Part shown: positions 45,791 to 57,338 of the stretch, one piece after another
How positions within the stretch are numbered: the stretch's first letter is position 1
Layout: every line of letters begins with the position of its first letter
Assembly: GCA_032622095.1 (NCBI GenBank)
Contig: CP136063.1
Coordinates: forward strand, 81,571,980-81,635,979
Source: Siphonodentalium dalli
Taxonomy: Eukaryota > Mollusca > Scaphopoda > Gadilida > Siphonodentaliidae
Direction: 5' to 3'
DNA length: 64,000 nucleotides
Notes under the pieces: model-generated
Databases searched by the model: none
The model's input: only the letters and a program-made list of their open reading frames with translations
Told to the model about the DNA's origin: nothing
Position numbers and translations under genes: made by a program

Positions 45791-47774
45791 TATTCATAAT
45801 AAAAACTCTCGGAAACATAGTTCAAGGCAGGGTTTCTCACATTGCTCCATATCAAATATTTGGTAAAATAAAAGAACAAAAAGAATTAGATAATTATTGT
45901 TACATTGACTATTAGAATAATTTTCATTGTATTATATTTTATAGTCTGCTCCGAAAAATGACCAAAATTATAATCGGGACATCATTGGAAGTTTCTAATA
46001 ACTACTTGAAAACAATTACCGTTCACGTCATGATGCTAATGATGTGTCTCGTTCGTTCCAATCAAATTATAAAAATTGTCTTCTTGATTTGCATTAAATA
46101 AGTCAACGTAATACTTTGTTTTTCGAGGAAAGGAATTCTTCACGTCCACACGCAGAATGTATTGCAGAAGGTAGATGATATGCACATCTATTGGTTGAGT
46201 CTCGAATCCTATCAGGGCGGAACCAATTTGGCTCTATTTGATGGTGTATTCCAAAATACCAATGGAGTGTCCACCAATGGATTCTGTTTCTGAAACAGTA
46301 ATCATTTTACTTTCTATAGTTCACAAATAATCACCCGAGAACACACCAGAGCTGCTTAGAAGTCAACTATATTAGCGTCACATTGCCAGTCCTGGTATAG
46401 TCACGGGTGTCATTGATTTGACAGATCGCATGTTAGTATTGCAGGATCACTTTCACTGCCAACCAATTCTTTATTTGTAAGCAGACGGTTAAGTATACTA
46501 TAAAACTATTCTGCTTGTTGATGACTGGGCCATGTCATGCTCTTTCTTGTGGTGAGAATGTTATTACACATACTGACATTTTTTTCCAAACGTGTAGTCT
46601 AAAACAGTTTTATTTCATAAAGCAGACGTTTTTCAATTAGTAGACTCTTTTTTTCAAATAGGCTCTTTCTAAACGGTAGAATGTCTCCACAATGTAAATG
46701 GGAAACGCCATATGTCGGCGCGAGAGACTTCTTGCTACTAACCGTAATGGAAATTTGTCTATTTTGTATTTTTTTCGGTAACATTAAGGTGTCTACCATT
46801 GAATAGGTGTTATAAAGAGACACATTTCCTTTCACTGCTAAAGAGTGTTGGATGAGTTTTTATATAATTATGCATATTTCCGTAAAGGTCAAATTCAAAC
46901 ATTCACGATATCATATTATTGAGTATGCTGATAGCTTTGTGTTTTCATTTATAATTGTGTGAAATTTAACTGTCTTGGCAATATATATAGAGTACAATCG
47001 TAACATTTGTTAAGTTGAGTTGCATAAATGTTATGTATAAAATTTCTGTATGCTTACAGTGCTGTAGATATTATACATTACATCCTTGAAATTTGAACCT
47101 ATTTCGGGCAATATCAAGCCCTTTTATTAAAAGTGAATACACACTAAATATCGTTGTTGTATCTCTTTCTGATATATAGAGGATTTACAACGAGTCCCCA
47201 GTTTATAAATTTACTGGACGAGTTTTTAAATTCTGCTATAAACTGGGGACGAGTTGTAGATTCTATTTATTACATGATCCAAAACCTCGACAAAAGATAC
47301 TTCAATCAACAATTGGGATGCGAAACTAACATCGGCTTCTACATGTAAAAGGCATTCGACGACGTTTCACGTAACTATGCGTTGTTTGCTTGCGTAGCGA
47401 AATAGTCCCAGATATTATCAAGACTCTTGGTCGTATTTTATGGCGTTTATTTTAACTTTTCAAACTCTTCATTCATTATAATTTGTTGGAAAGATATTGG
47501 AAGCCATAGTATTTTGAGACAAAGCATACGGAATGTAAACAGACGACACACCGGAAGTCAAATGTCACCTGACAATATTTCCTGTTATTAAGTGAACGTT
47601 TAATATAACAATTTATAGAATGGGTTTATTGAATGGAATAAGTGTAGGGTCATGTAATAAATGATGATTCGGCATGCTAATCTTTCGGCATTGAACACCC
47701 TGGAACGGAGTATTTATCATCGTTCGTATATCATGCAGTGCTAGTATGAGCTATGCATTACTTTATGAAACCAG
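45791..47774. other. Unassigned intergenic sequence with one hairpin
   Basis: About 2 kb of AT-rich sequence without a supported gene. One inverted repeat is visible at 47186-47258 (TACAACGAGTCCCCAG paired with CTGGGGACGAGTTGTA, arms about 20 bp). Confidence 0.4.
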
Positions 47775-48712
47775 ATAGGTACCACTAATATCAGGAAAAT
47801 CGTAAGATGGGTGATGATGGAATATTTAACATGATAATTTTACTTTGCGTAGGCAGTTATTTGCCCTATACAACTAACAGAACACCAACTAAATTTCGAA
47901 CTGCAAGCTCTGATTTATACATCCCAGCATCCCAGTTATAAATAGGTCAGGTATGGGGGGAAGTAGAATGGGCCAAGGTCTTGTATGCACGATTTTGAGT
48001 TACGTGACTACTACGTCCCATTGCTCAAATCAAAGGGACATATGGCAATCGGAGCATTCGAATTTGTAAAGTCATAAATGCTTGTACAACCATCGTCACT
48101 AAGAAAATGGAGAATAATTGCAAAATTATAAATTATCGAATTATACGACATTGTCACATCCCAATAGAATACATTTTATTAACATAAATAAAAGTCGATT
48201 TTCTTTCGCTTCGAAGAAGCTGCCATATTTTATTGATTTAAAACTACAAACGGCATGAGGAAAGAGCTTAATTTCCATATCATATGATATGTAATAATAT
48301 TAGTAATAATAATAATTTCGATTGGTGTGTCTGATGTTTGTTGATGAAATGACGTTCACTATAATAGTAATGTTTAGATGACAAAGGTTTCAAAATGCGA
48401 AATATTGTCAATCGAGTTATTAATAATAAGAACACAAATCTAGATGATGATTGTTTATTTGCAAAGCCAACATTTAAGCTGGAACATAGCCGAACATATA
48501 TACAAACAATTCATACAGGCAATTTATACGTTAAAAATTATCATATAGCATAACCATAACACATTCACCATAGTATTTTAACCAAGACACAACACATACA
48601 ATCAGTATCATGGATCAGAAATATGGAGAATTGGGAAGAAAGCCAGCATCGACACCACAGAACGACTTCTTCATTGTATAGGCCCACTCAATTGGCTGGG
48701 GGTGTATATTAA

Positions 48713-48869
48713 CCCTTTCAGTGCCAAGTCCGATTTTTGTATCAACCCATATTTCCTTGTAAGAGCTTTGCTCTTTCCATCAATGTATCACATTATTATA
48801 ATCAATAAATTTGAAAAATGATCAAGGAAATATGGGTTGATACAAAAATCGGACTTGGCACTGAAAGGA
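48713..48869. mobile_element. piggyBac-like MITE, 157 bp
   Basis: Begins CCCTTTCAGTGCCAAGTCCG after TTAA (48709-48712) and ends with its reverse complement before TTAA (48870-48873). Arms are about 46 bp with one terminal mismatch. CCC ends with TTAA duplication fit piggyBac. Confidence 0.75.
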
Positions 48870-48873
48870 TTAA

Positions 48874-49218
48874 AGGCCCACTTAATGTTCGAACACCCGA
48901 TCACATTATATAAAATATATGCCATATTATATACCATTTTAAAGAGGAAGCTCCAAAATATTATTATCTACTTATTCAGTGTAATAAACTGTGAACATGT
49001 TGTTTTTGTTGAGGTATTCTGTGAGCGAAACGGGAGGAATGTTTCTATGATTTGAGCTATTTTGTTATTACTTTATGGGCATCTTCAAAGACACCGACGT
49101 TCCAAATGGTGATGAATTACAGTATTTTAATCATATCTTATGGCATAGATTGTTATTAAAACCGTATATCAAGGCACTATAAAAAATAAACTCGGTGACG
49201 TGAAAATTAAGTGGGCCT
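48874..49218. mobile_element. TTAA element 'AGGCCCACTTAAT', copy 1
   Basis: Inverted ends AGGCCCACTTAAT / ATTAAGTGGGCCT between TTAA at 48870-48873 and 49219-49222. Its left TTAA is shared with the neighbouring piggyBac-like MITE, so the two elements abut on one target. Confidence 0.65.
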
Positions 49219-50214
49219 TTAAAGGGGTACTGTACGCCATTTTCAATATAGGTACCACTCATATCAGGAAAATCGTAAGATGGGTGATGATGGAATATTT
49301 AACATGATAATTTACTTCGCGTAGGCAGTCATTTTCCCTATACAACTAACAGAACACCAACTTTGCGGCCCTATATATGTAAAAGTGAGCTTCAGTTCTC
49401 TAAATTTCGAACTGCAAGCTCTGATTTATACATCCCAGCATCCCAGTTATAAATAGGTCAGGTATGGGGGGAAAGTAGAATGGGCCAAGGTCTTGTATGC
49501 ACGATTTTGAGTTACGTGACTACTACGTCCCATTGCTCAACTCAAAGGGACATATGGCAATCGGAGCATTCGAATTTGTAAAGTCATAAATGCTTGTACA
49601 ACCATCGTCACTAAGAAAATGGAGAATAATTGCAAAATTATCGAATTATACGACATTGTCAAATCCCAATAGAATACATTTTATTAACATAAATAAAAGT
49701 CGATTTTCTTTCGCTTCGAAGAAGCTGCCATATTTTATTGATTTAAAACTACAAACGTTATGAGGAAAGAGCTTAATTTCCATATCATATGATATGTAAT
49801 AATATTAGTAATAATAATAATTTCGATTGGTGTGTCTGATGTTTGTTGATAAAATGACGTTCACTATAATAGTAATGTTTAGATGACAAAGGTTTCAAAA
49901 TGCGAAATATTGTCAATCGAGTTATTAATAATAAGAACAAAAATCTAGATGATGATTGTTTATTTGCAAAGCCAACATTTAAGCTGGAACATATATACAA
50001 ACAATTCATACAAGCAATTTATACGTTAAAAATTATCATATAGCATTACCATAACACATTCACCATAGTCTGATAGTATCTTAACCAAGACACAACACAT
50101 ACAATCAGTATCATGGATCATAAATATGGAGAATTGGGAAGAAAGCCAGCATCGACACCACAGAACGACTTCTTCGTTTTATAGGCCCACTCAATTGGCT
50201 GGGGTGTATATTAA

Positions 50215-50297
50215 CCCTTTCAGTGCCAAGTCCGATTTTTGTATCAACCCATATTTGATATGGGTTGATACAAAAATCGGACTTGGCACTGAAAGGG
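50215..50297. mobile_element. 83-bp perfect palindrome, collapsed piggyBac-like MITE
   Basis: Forty base pairs from CCCTTTCAGTGCCAAG to CAACCCATAT are followed by TTG and the exact 40-bp reverse complement, between TTAA at 50211-50214 and 50298-50301. The sister copy at 48713 keeps about 70 bp of loop, so the centre was lost here. Confidence 0.85.
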
Positions 50298-50301
50298 TTA
50301 A

Positions 50302-50770
50302 AGGCCCACTTAATTTTCGAACCCCCGATCACATTATATAAAATATATGCCATATTTATATACCATTTTAAAGAGGAAGCATTATTATCTACTTATTCAG
50401 TGAAAACATTATTATCTACTTATTCAGTGCAATAAACTGTGAACATGTTGTTTTTGTTGAGGTATCGACATGTGCTTTGTACTTAAGTTTCACCTGGACT
50501 GTCCTGCAAAGTCTATTATTATCAATGGGAGGGGAATAATACTACATCTTTGTTTCAATTCTGTTGCATTCTGTGAGCGAAACGGGAGGAATGTTTCTAT
50601 GCTTTGAGCTATTTTGTTATTACTTTATGGGCATCTTCAAAGACACCGACGTTCCAAATGGTGATGAATTATAGTATTTTAATCATATCTTATGGCATAG
50701 ATTGTTATTAAAATCGTATATCAAGGCACTATAAAAAATAAACTCGGTGACGTGAAAATTAAGTGGGCCT
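50302..50770. mobile_element. TTAA element 'AGGCCCACTTAAT', copy 2
   Basis: Same ends as 48874-49218, with the internal 50460-50570 block in addition. TTAA is at 50298-50301 and 50771-50774. Confidence 0.65.
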
Positions 50771-50792
50771 TTAAATACTCTAGTGGAGGTGA

Positions 50793-51260
50793 ATATGTGA
50801 CCCGCCATATCAAATCCAGTCGGAAGTCGGGATTTTTTTTACCCTGTGCCAATGCATTCTCTTATATATGCGAGTCGACCATAGGTCGCCTCGCATATAT
50901 AAGAGAATGCATTGGCTTAACAATTTTTTATCATGTTATTTAAATAAATGTTTCTTACAATTTTTAGGACATAAAATAAAAAAACATCCATTACCCTGCA
51001 GGGAGCCCCACACATATATAGAAGCATATAGAAGAGTGTCGTCTGGTCATGATTGTCTGGGGCTCTGTATGGGTGAAATTATAAAATTGTTAAAGAATAC
51101 AAGAACAAATTACTAAAATTGTAAAAAATTGTTAGGCCAATGCATTCTCTTATATATGCGAGGCGACCTATGGTCGACTCGCATATATAAGAGAATGCAT
51201 TGGCACAGGGTAAAAAAAAATCCCGACTTCCGACTGGATTTGATATGGTGGGTCACATAT
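50793..51260. mobile_element. 468-bp element with hairpin-bearing inverted ends
   Basis: Inverted arms of about 125 bp. Outer ATATGTGACCC, AAATCCAGTCGGAAGTCGGG and a T tract lead into ACCCTGTG and then a 67-bp palindrome at each end (50849-50915 and 51137-51203). Each palindrome has 26-bp perfect outer arms (CCAATGCATTCTCTTATATA plus TGCGAG), a one-base mismatch, CGACC/GGTCG and an ATA or TAT loop. The two palindromes are exact reverse complements of each other. Confidence 0.8.
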
Positions 51261-51853
51261 GTCCATTATGTATTTTCGCATTGTTGACCGGGTAGAAGTG
51301 CGAGTGATAATTTGAAACCAAAACAGGTGCTCAATTAACGTGTGTAGGCTTACAAGTATGGCCGCGGCAGCTACAGGGTCAATAATCAATATTAAATCCC
51401 AGTCATTGTTGCGGTTTCATAGCGTTTACAATCATCCATTAATGGTCGTAAAACAACCGTGTTTTCTCACTTATGGTTGTCCCTCATGTGATCATCACGA
51501 CAACCCTAATTAAATGCTGTTATCTTTACAATTTATATTTTTCACCATATCTCTTGTGCTATCATAAACACTGTGTCATCTTTTCAAACATATTTGATGT
51601 CCAGCCTGGGAACCGTGCCTGCATCATTGGAGCTATATGGTATCAGTCAGTATCGTACCACATTACAACGAAGTCTTTATATTCCCCATTTTAGTCATGC
51701 CCTCTGGTTATTGGATGCACGATTAGATTTCCAAAATCATTCTAAGAGTAACCGTTCCCTCATGGCGCTTGTTGTGTTATACGCATCTTACCGAATGAGA
51801 AAACAACATTTTGCCATTAATATTTAATATCGAGATCATTTGAAGCGAATTTA
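51261..51853. other. Unassigned intergenic sequence
   Basis: No supported gene or repeat. Open frames near 51473-51827 overlap in two frames and lack codon or splice evidence. Confidence 0.4.
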
Positions 51854-52367
51854 CCCCTGGTCAAATGGTCCTGCTAATATGATATGATGCTGGTGGTCCT
51901 GCTGTATTGCTATGATGCGGATAGGGTAAACTGATGCCGTTACGAAAAAGTATCGTTATTTTTTCTAGAGTTGTCATTTTCGCGGTGTTTGGCTAATCCG
52001 GGCGAATTGAGAAAAAAACCAGTGTGTGTAAGAAACATTCGAGAACATATATATTTTAGGAAAAAATAATAATGCCTTCGCTGGTGTTTCTAAAACGACG
52101 TGAATAACCATCTATATTTTAGTCAAATTTAACAACTAATACAACCAGTTTTAACAGAATTTCGCAATAGATATGTTTTTGAATGTTTGATACGCATAAT
52201 GGCTTTTCCTGGATATGTTAAGATTATCGGAACACCGCGAAAAATTACAAATTAAAAAATAACACGGTACTTTTTGTTGACAACATCAGTTTGTCCTAAC
52301 AGCATCATAGCAATTCAGCAGGAACCAACCCCCTCATAGCACATTAGCAGGACCACTTGACCAGGGG
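51854..52367. mobile_element. 514-bp MITE with about 150-bp diverged inverted ends
   Basis: Ends CCCCTGGTCAAATGGTCCTG and the mirror of CCCCTGGTCAAGTGGTCCTG, bounded by TA on both sides. Arms continue through TGCTATGATGC, AAACTGATG, AAAAAGTA and CGCGGTGTT. The target type (TA) suggests Tc1/mariner but is too short to be sure. Confidence 0.65.
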
Positions 52368-52475
52368 TAGTGTTATAAATATGTGGTCGCTTGCAACCAT
52401 GATATAGAGAAATGACATAATTATGTTCCCTTTCGTTGGATGATAACCGCCATACTAAAGAACTAGCCATTTAAA

Positions 52476-52640
52476 GGAGTACTGTACGCCATTTTCAGGT
52501 TCAGGTTAAAATCAAAGTTAATAATTTGATATAAATTTAATTTACGAATTTCCGTGTACAAGACGTAATCAAAATAATTCACCGATAGTGGATGGGCAAC
52601 GGGTGGTCCGCCAGCGCTCCTTGGTTATTGGTTAAGTAGA
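52476..52640. repeat. Fragment of a TTAA-type repeat
   Basis: TTTAAAGGAGTACTGTACGC followed by CATTTTCAGG matches the text at 49219-49245 (AAAGGGGTACTGTACGCC), so the same dispersed element end is present twice. Confidence 0.45.
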
Positions 52641-52659
52641 TATCATTTCAAACATTCGA

Positions 52660-53735
52660 TATGTGAGTCCCATCATGTGGCCGATACAGGCCGGGATCGG
52701 ATGATGTGATGTCCGGGTAGTACGCGGCCGCCGAAGCTGATTGCCGAAATGAAAGCGGATCTAGTGATGTGGCGTCGGACGCGCACGATGCGATTCGGTC
52801 TGCGCGCACCAACCAGGTGCGGCGGTGGGATATTGGAACATACTAAGATGCATTGTGGCAGTCGTTTATTGATGCGTGAATAGCAGATGCTCGATCCGGA
52901 GGTTCAGACCAACGAAATTGAGTAAGTTAGTGGAGAGCCGTCGTTTTGGCATATAAATGGACATAGGATGGGCGGCCGTGCGCTGGAGTTCGCGGGAAGC
53001 AAGAACCTGGCAGAACGTGTTGGATTTGGGGCGGTATGCGGGTAAGAGTTGAGACGCGTTGGTTGTTCTTAGCCTGTCGCAGCCGAACGGCTATCAATCG
53101 GGCGCCCCGCCAGACGTCCGAGGTGGTAATGCTATGGCCTTTGTCGAGTTGACTGACAGCACTTTGCTCGCCAACTAGACCCAAGACAAAAGAAAAAGAA
53201 GAGTCCGGAACACCGTGTAGGGACGCATAAAGATGGGTCAGATGGGTTGAATGGAAGGCTGAGAGACGCATAGCTGCCTCCCATCTGCCATCCTGGACAG
53301 GACCAAACCTCGACGATATCACCACCAGCGGAAATGTCACCCCGACGTCCATGTCTCCGACACCAATGCCAGTGGCAGCAGGGACGCTGATGCCACCCGG
53401 ACGTCCCTTTCGCCGACTTTGAGGTGGATATGGTCACACTACCACCAATGATACCGGAATACCACACCAGTCCGGTGTCCCCCATCTCTAAAAACATCAA
53501 CATTAGCAGCACCTCTGCCAGTTTCAAATGCGGAGGTCATGGAAGCCATAAGAAAATCACAGAAGGAGATGGCCGATGTTTAAAAGATCATGACAGAAAC
53601 AAGAGTAGAAAACGAAAACTATCAGAGCTCCGATCCCAAATAGCAACAGCAGCAACGACAACAAACAATAAGAAGAGAATACAAATAACTAATTTTGTAT
53701 TTAATCCATGTTTGTTTACAATGTTATACCATTAG
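52660..53735. other. GC-richer stretch with overlapping open frames
   Basis: Base composition rises clearly above the flanks. Open frames exist on the minus strand (52927-53352, 53132-53527) and the plus strand (53424-53735, a Ser/Thr-rich piece ending in a Lys/Arg-rich tract KSRKRKLSELRS). None matches a family I recognise, and no splice-linked frame was found. It may be a degraded transposon gene or a retrocopy. Confidence 0.35.
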
Positions 53736-54059
53736 CAAACCCCAGAACAATCTCCAAAGTGGGTTGTAGGGGCGGGGGACACCCCTTCAGTATATTAGCA
53801 GTGGTCGGTACAGTCGAGTTCGAATAATGCACAGTTGTCGTGAAGCCAACTCACCGTCATGGCTGGCCAGTTCTGAAATATAGCGGGCAAAATTAATCAA
53901 ATGGAGTGTGCGTTTAACAGTTTGGTGTCTGGTGTAAAATAATTTAACTGAACCCCAAATGTCCCCGGTTACATGATAAATAAAACATAGTTGTGAACTT
54001 ATAGATTTAACGGAGCGAATAGAAAATTCAGACCTGAGGGACGTGGCAACAGGCAATTT
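53736..54059. other. Unassigned intergenic sequence
   Basis: Nothing recognised. Confidence 0.35.
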
Positions 54060-54930
54060 GTGGTGTTATACACCCCCACCCCCAATTTCCAACAGTTGGA
54101 AGTGTCATACCTGACACGACATTATTTGGAAATTAATTTGACACCACACATAAATTGACTCTTTTTTCATTCTATGATTTTACAACCAGTAATTAGTAGG
54201 GAAGTTTTGTTTTTAGATCAACATCAGTAGCATAATTTTCGAACTTTATTCTGAGAAGGTAAACAGGTGGATACTTTCCAAACTTATGTGGCGTCAGGTT
54301 GGTTATTTCCAACAGTTGGAAAGCTTGGGGTACCGTTTGGCATGATCCATCCAAATGGGGTGGGGATGCAAATGGTATTTGGCAGTTTGGTCAGTTTCAC
54401 GGGGAGAGTGAGCAGTTGGATGGAAGTTTCAATTTTCAACGAAGATCCTTCAGTCACGTCCCTGTCTGGAGAGGATATACGATGGGTCGTGGGTTATAGA
54501 GTCCGAAGTGGACGAAAATCGGGACCGATGGCCAATTTGTTTTGAGTTGAGGGACATTTTAGTGTGCCATTCCGATCGCAACATGGACATTTCGGCAAAC
54601 AAATAGAATGTGTTCACCCAGAATAAGAAGAAACGAGAACATACCGAGCCAGTGTCTAATACATTCGGAGACAAAGGACGCGACCACAAATGTCACATGA
54701 CACAAATTGAAATTTGTCTGAAATGGCAATCATTTGGAAATGTTCTATCTTTAGCGGGGGTGTCATGGCATGTAACTTTCCAACAGTTGGAAAGCTTGAG
54801 CTACACATTGGAATGCTCCATCCAATGTTGGTGCAAATGGAATTTGGTCTGGTTCAATGAGCGAGAGCTGCTGGAGTTAGATATCTCAATGTAGGTACAC
54901 CCCCCCCCCCCACCACTGGAATAATCTAGC
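54060..54930 (+). repeat. Dispersed repeat family D, copy 2
   Basis: Contains repeated CCAACAGTTGGAA(A/G) (about 54088, 54309, 54780), itself a CCAAC/GTTGG palindrome, AAGCTTG following it, and a terminal C tract at 54900-54912. Same orientation as 1380-2215. Confidence 0.6.
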
Positions 54931-55019
54931 CTCTGCCCCGTCTATATATACTTTATACTCCATCGCCCTCAATGTGCTGATGATTATGCGGAGGACCCAT
55001 ATTAACCGAAATATACCAT

Positions 55020-56100
55020 GGCGATTGTGTCAGGAAAGTACATACCACAAACAATTCCTGTGTATTGGACATGATGCCAGCCTGGAAGCATATAGACAAA
55101 AGCCCACCTCAGTCGTGATACACTCCTAAATTCATTGCGATTATGAGTAGAATATATAAGTTTTGTTCCTGAGCATGTAATCCAATGTCAGGCACTGCAA
55201 TATCATTCTGGACCATGTCAGGATCGTATATAGGTTTAATTGATACTTGACTCAACCCTGGCACGATCCAGAATGATATTCAATACAATATATATTATAT
55301 TCTCTGAAGAGATAAATATATTCATGAAGCATTTAGAAGTGCCGCAACGTCATCAGAATTTCCGCGGGACCATGCAAACCTGGAATAGTCTTCAATGTAT
55401 ATAACGACCAATCAAAGCCTCGAAAATTGTTAAATTATAATAAGGATCGCTTAAAGGTACTCAATCCGAACAGAGGGTCCCCATCTCAACAGATTCCAAC
55501 AACAACAATCCGATCAGAGGGTCCTATATTACTATTTCTTTGGCTTTGGGGGTAAAAGATATTTGATTCGAGTCGAGGAACCCATCAAACAAAGCTCAGA
55601 GTTATTATATATTGATTTTTGAAATTTGTTGTTTACTCGAGATGAGTACTAATAATTGCCTTCAACTGCCGTAATCTGCTCGGGATGTGTACATCAAAAT
55701 CTATTCAAACAGACAAGGACGGATAACTCTAAATCAAGTGGTAATAATAACGCAATTTTGACTGAGTTCTGGGCCGGAAAGTATTCCCGATAATGAAAAA
55801 TAATAGATTTCAAAAATCGATATCTAACAAATCTGAGCTTTGATGGGTGACTTCCTCGACTCGAATCAAATATTTTGACCCCCGAAGCCATTGAAATAGT
55901 AATTGAGAGGAGTTTTATCGGATTGAGTACCTTTAAATATAGTTGATGGTATTATGTATAGGTATGGTCCACAGATGCTCATACTGTCTTTTAATTGGAT
56001 TAAGCGTTGTGACATGTCACAGAGTAGTTTGACCATGTCCGGCCAGGTGATAATTGTGGCAAGCGAACTATCGGACGGGATATAGTCTCATTTGTATAAG
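55020..56100 (-). repeat. Inverted copy of the G/linker composite
   Basis: Reverse complement of 42020-42790: ACATGATGCCAGCCTGGAAGC, GAGCATGTAATCCAATG, GGCACTGCAATATCATTCTGG and, at the right, TGGTATTATGTATAGGTATGG and GCGAACTATCG. It is interrupted by the TTAA MITE at 55455-55932. Confidence 0.7.
55455..55932. mobile_element. TTAA-flanked MITE, copy 2
   Basis: Same element as 30660-31149 (about 95% by eye), between two TTAA copies. The uninterrupted homologous text at about 42215-42200 (reverse strand) reads ...GGCTTCAATATGG where this copy has CGCTTAA[element]TTAAATATAG, an empty-site match supporting TTAA duplication. Confidence 0.8.
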
Positions 56101-56580
56101 CTTTGGTAACCCCATCCCCATTCATCACTAGAACGGTGCCTCTTTTGACATATGTTAGGGGGAGACACACGTTTTACATAAATCCAGTCAAAAATGGCAA
56201 GAGATTTCAATAACGAATTTCTCTGGATCTACCTGGCGAAAAATCTTGAATTTCACAAATCATTATCTTCATTGTATATACAATCTAATCAATTGACATT
56301 AAGGGACGATAAAACAATGGATTCTAATACATTTGAGAGGTTTAATGTAATATTTTGTTTGGTCCCATTCGGTACCCTGAAGTGCTAGAATAATTACTAA
56401 AATCACACAACACCCCAATCACCAAATTACTTATTGTCTTGGCTCCATGAGAGGAGGCTTCATTTGTATCATAATGTTGGGATATATATTTTTAATGGGA
56501 TAATATTGCATCATACCCGCATATAATATAATGAAGAATAGTTTCCTTTCTAATTGAAAATAATCATTAAAGTTTACGAA
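56101..56580. other. Unassigned intergenic sequence
   Basis: Mostly AT-rich sequence with no supported gene. A CCCCATCCCC...ACGGTGCC fragment at 56110-56145 resembles the degenerate repeat at 60410-61260. Confidence 0.35.
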
Positions 56581-57060
56581 TCAAGTTTGGTGGTAATCGC
56601 CAACTAAACAAATTCTTATCAAGTGCCCCCATCTCTCACACAAACGGCACCAATTTGTTGCCATAAAACCACTGCGTAGGAACTGTTACGTCGGAAATCG
56701 TTCTATCGCCGGTTTGTGATGGTTCTTGACTGATTTGTGACGGTTCTTGATGATCGAAATTATACATTTTCACGACTTTTTGACAGTTAAAACGCAATTT
56801 TGAGGCATCTGAGTGATAATTCGATTAGTTATTTTCAATCGCATCACAATATGTGGCACTAATGAGGGTGTTAATAACGAAACTTTCATTGTGCGACTCA
56901 TAACAACGACAAAAACCGCGAATTTTGATAATTGTTTGGGTTCTCTCCTGATCGAGTCGGTTCTCTCCCCATTTAATCGTTCTATACGGGTAAACCTATG
57001 GCTAATATTTGCCATGGTACATGGTTCAATCTGCCAATTTTGTGAAAGTATACAAAGATA
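56581..57060. repeat. Degenerate repeat with an inverted partner at 60290-60400
   Basis: TAGGAACTGTTACGTCGGAA, TCGTTCTATCGCCGGT and GTGATGGTTCTTG appear here and, reverse-complemented, at 60335-60400. The preceding GGTGGTAATCGCCAACTAAAC and AACGGCACCAATTT belong to the tandem repeat of 60410-61260. Confidence 0.5.
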
Positions 57061-57338
57061 AACACAACAAACTATGCATTAAGTTGAAATTTCCACCACT
57101 TGCAGCCACTTATCATTAATTTCGATGAATTACACTGTCTTTCTATGCTTATCCAATAAACTGTGTTACGCCTATCAAAATTCACAAAGTCGCCAATTAG
57201 TTTGAAAAATAACGCGTTTTTCAGGCCCAACATTTTCATGAGTCAATAGCCGGTTAACAATAGTGAAATTTCATAGCGCTGGACTTCGGAAAGCGTGAGC
57301 GTAGACGGGATATATAGAGTTATCTGTCTTGTATTTTA

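Larger units (their letters stand above)
47775..49222 (+). repeat. Large tandem duplication, copy 1
   Basis: Starts ATAGGTACCACTAATATCAG and runs to AAGTGGGCCTTTAA. The same 1.4-1.5 kb, more than 95% alike by eye, restarts at 49248 after only 25 bp. It contains the MITEs at 48713-48869 and 48874-49218. Copy 2 has a segment GCGGCCCTATATATG absent here. Confidence 0.8.
49248..50774 (+). repeat. Large tandem duplication, copy 2
   Basis: Second copy of 47775-49222. Differences include the added GCGGCCCTATATATG segment near 49363, an added block GGTATCGACATGTGCTTTG near 50460-50570, and collapse of the inner MITE to a hairpin (50215-50297). Confidence 0.8.

Noticed and set aside
52927-53352. A 141-codon minus-strand frame as a gene.
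   Set aside because: No recognisable domain. It overlaps another frame on the same strand and has no splice-compatible neighbours. Kept only as an unassigned GC-rich stretch.
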